The notes under the pieces are model-generated. The model was not told the DNA's origin. It did no database searches and saw only the letters and a list, made by a program, of their open reading frames with translations. A stretch of 8,487 nucleotides of DNA. It comes from Deinococcus sp. (lineage in GTDB: Bacteria; Deinococcota; Deinococci; Deinococcales; Deinococcaceae). Shown piece after piece: positions 7,859 through 8,487 of the stretch. The position numbers and the translations under genes are program-made. Where the stretch lies: contig JAGLBK010000111.1 of NCBI GenBank assembly GCA_018260275.1, positions 1 through 8,487 on the forward strand. Direction: 5' to 3'. How positions within the stretch are numbered: position 1 is the stretch's first letter; each line of letters starts with the position of its first letter.

Positions 7859-7885
7859 TCATGACAAAATTCTGACAGTACACTG
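7853..7885. promoter_or_regulatory. TGTCA/TGACA repeat cluster at the malE -35 region
   Basis: TGTCA (7853-7857) and TGACA (7862-7866) form a perfect inverted repeat with a 4-bp spacer that covers the -35 box. A third copy, TGACA (7873-7877), follows 11 bp further upstream, one helical turn away on the same face. Next to it, CAGT-AC-ACTG (7876-7885) is another small inverted repeat. Part of the first arm is the -35 hexamer itself, so some similarity is expected, but three copies in phase suggest a protein-binding site. Confidence 0.4.
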
Positions 7886-8237
7886 CTAGCGATCTGCTGG
7901 TCACACTGATCAGAAATGAGAAGGTCTTGCTTCGTCAATGGTGCGTGCCGTTTGACGGCTTTCAAGCGAGGAGTTCGGGATTTAGCCGAATGGTACGCCA
8001 TTTACTCTTCTGCGTTTTCCTGCTGAAGCTTCACACTCCTTGCGAACTTCGTGCGACGGCGCGGCAGTAGAGCAGGTCTGGTACGGCTGGGAGCGAGGGG
8101 GCGTGTGTCTGACGGCAGCTATCCAGAAAGCGCTTTGATTCCATTCCAACCGGCTCCCAAAGGTTCAGGGCCGCCCCGGTCTTATTACCGGAAACGGCCC
8201 CGCCAATGGTGTGAAGATCGGTTTGCAGGTTACAGGT
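7886..8237. other. About 350 nt without a recognisable gene
   Basis: This stretch lies upstream of the malE control region and downstream of the metal ATPase gene. The only open frame of note, 73 codons on the plus strand from 8051, is low in complexity (rich in R, G, A and P) and overlaps the ATPase gene, so I do not call it. Visible structure consists of GCCGT-TTG-ACGGC (7947-7959), the inverted pair CGTCAA (7933-7938) and TTGACG (7952-7957), and the larger hairpin at 8168-8200. It is less GC-rich than its surroundings at 7860-8040. I see no tRNA and no insertion sequence ends. Confidence 0.5.
8168..8200. other. Long imperfect hairpin downstream of the metal ATPase gene
   Basis: GGGCCG (8168-8173) pairs with CGGCCC (8195-8200), and inside it CCGGT (8176-8180) pairs with ACCGG (8187-8191) around the loop CTTATT. 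This gives 11 base pairs with a small internal loop (CC against AAA). Neither strand has a T run after it, so it is not a standard intrinsic terminator. It lies 38 nt past the ATPase stop and may act as a 3' mRNA end structure or be part of a dispersed repeat. Confidence 0.4.
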
Positions 8238-8487
8238 TTACAGCTTGTGCCGCAGCAGGCGCAGGCCCATGAACACCACGAACACTGTGCCGCCCTCGTG
8301 GGCAATAACGCCCAGTGGCAGCGGTACTTTGCCCGCGACGGCCAGCGGAGCCACGATCAGGATGACCCCGAACGCGAAGGCCAGGTTGGTCAGCACGGTG
8401 CGCCGGGCGTCCTTGGCGAGCTTGACCGCGCCGCCCAGCTTGCCGATGTCGTTTTGCATTAGCACCACGTCGGCGCTTTCGATCGCC
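8238..8487 (-). CDS. P1B-type heavy-metal ATPase, C-terminal end (truncated by window)
   Basis: The frame is open to the window edge and ends with TAA at 8240-8238, giving about 82 residues of the C-terminus of a metal-exporting P-type ATPase. It begins with AIESADVVLM, the end of the ATP-binding domain in heavy-metal pumps (usual form A.E.ADV.L). Next comes a link with DARRTVLTNLAFAFGVILI (first membrane helix of the pair), and then GVIAHEGGTVFVVFMGLRLLR (second helix). The HEGGT motif in the last helix is the mark of the P1B-4 group (cobalt, zinc, cadmium), as opposed to the DxG of P1B-2 zinc/cadmium pumps or the MxxS of copper pumps (family knowledge). The metal-binding motif of the earlier helix lies outside the window, so the ion is not certain. 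The protein ends shortly after the last helix (RHKL), as is common. Confidence 0.85.
   Translation of the reverse strand, partial: AIESADVVLMQNDIGKLGGAVKLAKDARRTVLTNLAFAFGVILIVAPLAVAGKVPLPLGVIAHEGGTVFVVFMGLRLLRHKL

Noticed and set aside
8161..8172. GGTTCAGGGCC, similar to a tRNA T-arm
   Set aside because: No acceptor stem, D-arm or anticodon arm can be placed around it; it belongs to the larger hairpin instead.
8051..8272. 73-codon plus-strand open frame in the intergenic region
   Set aside because: It has biased composition, no ribosome-binding site, runs into the ATPase gene on the other strand, and passes through the 8168-8200 hairpin.

Overview
The window looks like chromosomal DNA from a Deinococcus species (inference). 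The sequence is GC-rich. It begins inside a gene for a RecD2-type helicase, the RecB/RecC-independent form known from Deinococcus radiodurans. At least two genes have a -10 box 6 to 8 nt before the start codon, the leaderless layout common in Deinococcus. No database search was possible, so all names rest on motifs, lengths and gene context.

Layout: (1) 1-1293, plus strand: the C-terminal third of recD2, then a GNAT acetyltransferase joined by an ATGA overlap. (2) 1416-2785, minus strand: hpt (purine salvage), then a promoter and a two-gene unit of unknown function, made of a secreted 122-residue protein and a 112-residue membrane protein 2 nt apart. (3) 2846-4421, plus strand: trpC (tryptophan synthesis), divergent from hpt, followed 7 nt later by a PhnP-like metallo-beta-lactamase-fold hydrolase starting at GTG. 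(4) 4464-7743, minus strand: a carbohydrate ABC importer operon, malE-malF-malG, with a strong-looking promoter, operator-like symmetric sites, an intercistronic terminator hairpin after malE and a terminator after malG. No ATP-binding subunit gene is present in the window. (5) 7867-8237: about 370 nt with no recognisable gene. (6) 8238-8487, minus strand: the C-terminal end of a P1B-type heavy-metal ATPase.

How the genes work together: malE, malF and malG should build the receptor and channel of one sugar uptake system, and they need an ATPase encoded elsewhere. hpt uses PRPP, trpC acts on a PRPP-derived intermediate, and the PhnP family acts on phosphoribosyl cyclic phosphates. This shared chemistry is suggestive but may be chance.

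Most of the window is ordinary metabolism and transport. I found no phage, CRISPR, insertion sequence, tRNA or rRNA. The points most worth a second look are regulatory: the symmetric sites around the malE promoter, the terminator inside the mal operon, the leaderless starts, and the unassigned secreted/membrane protein pair.
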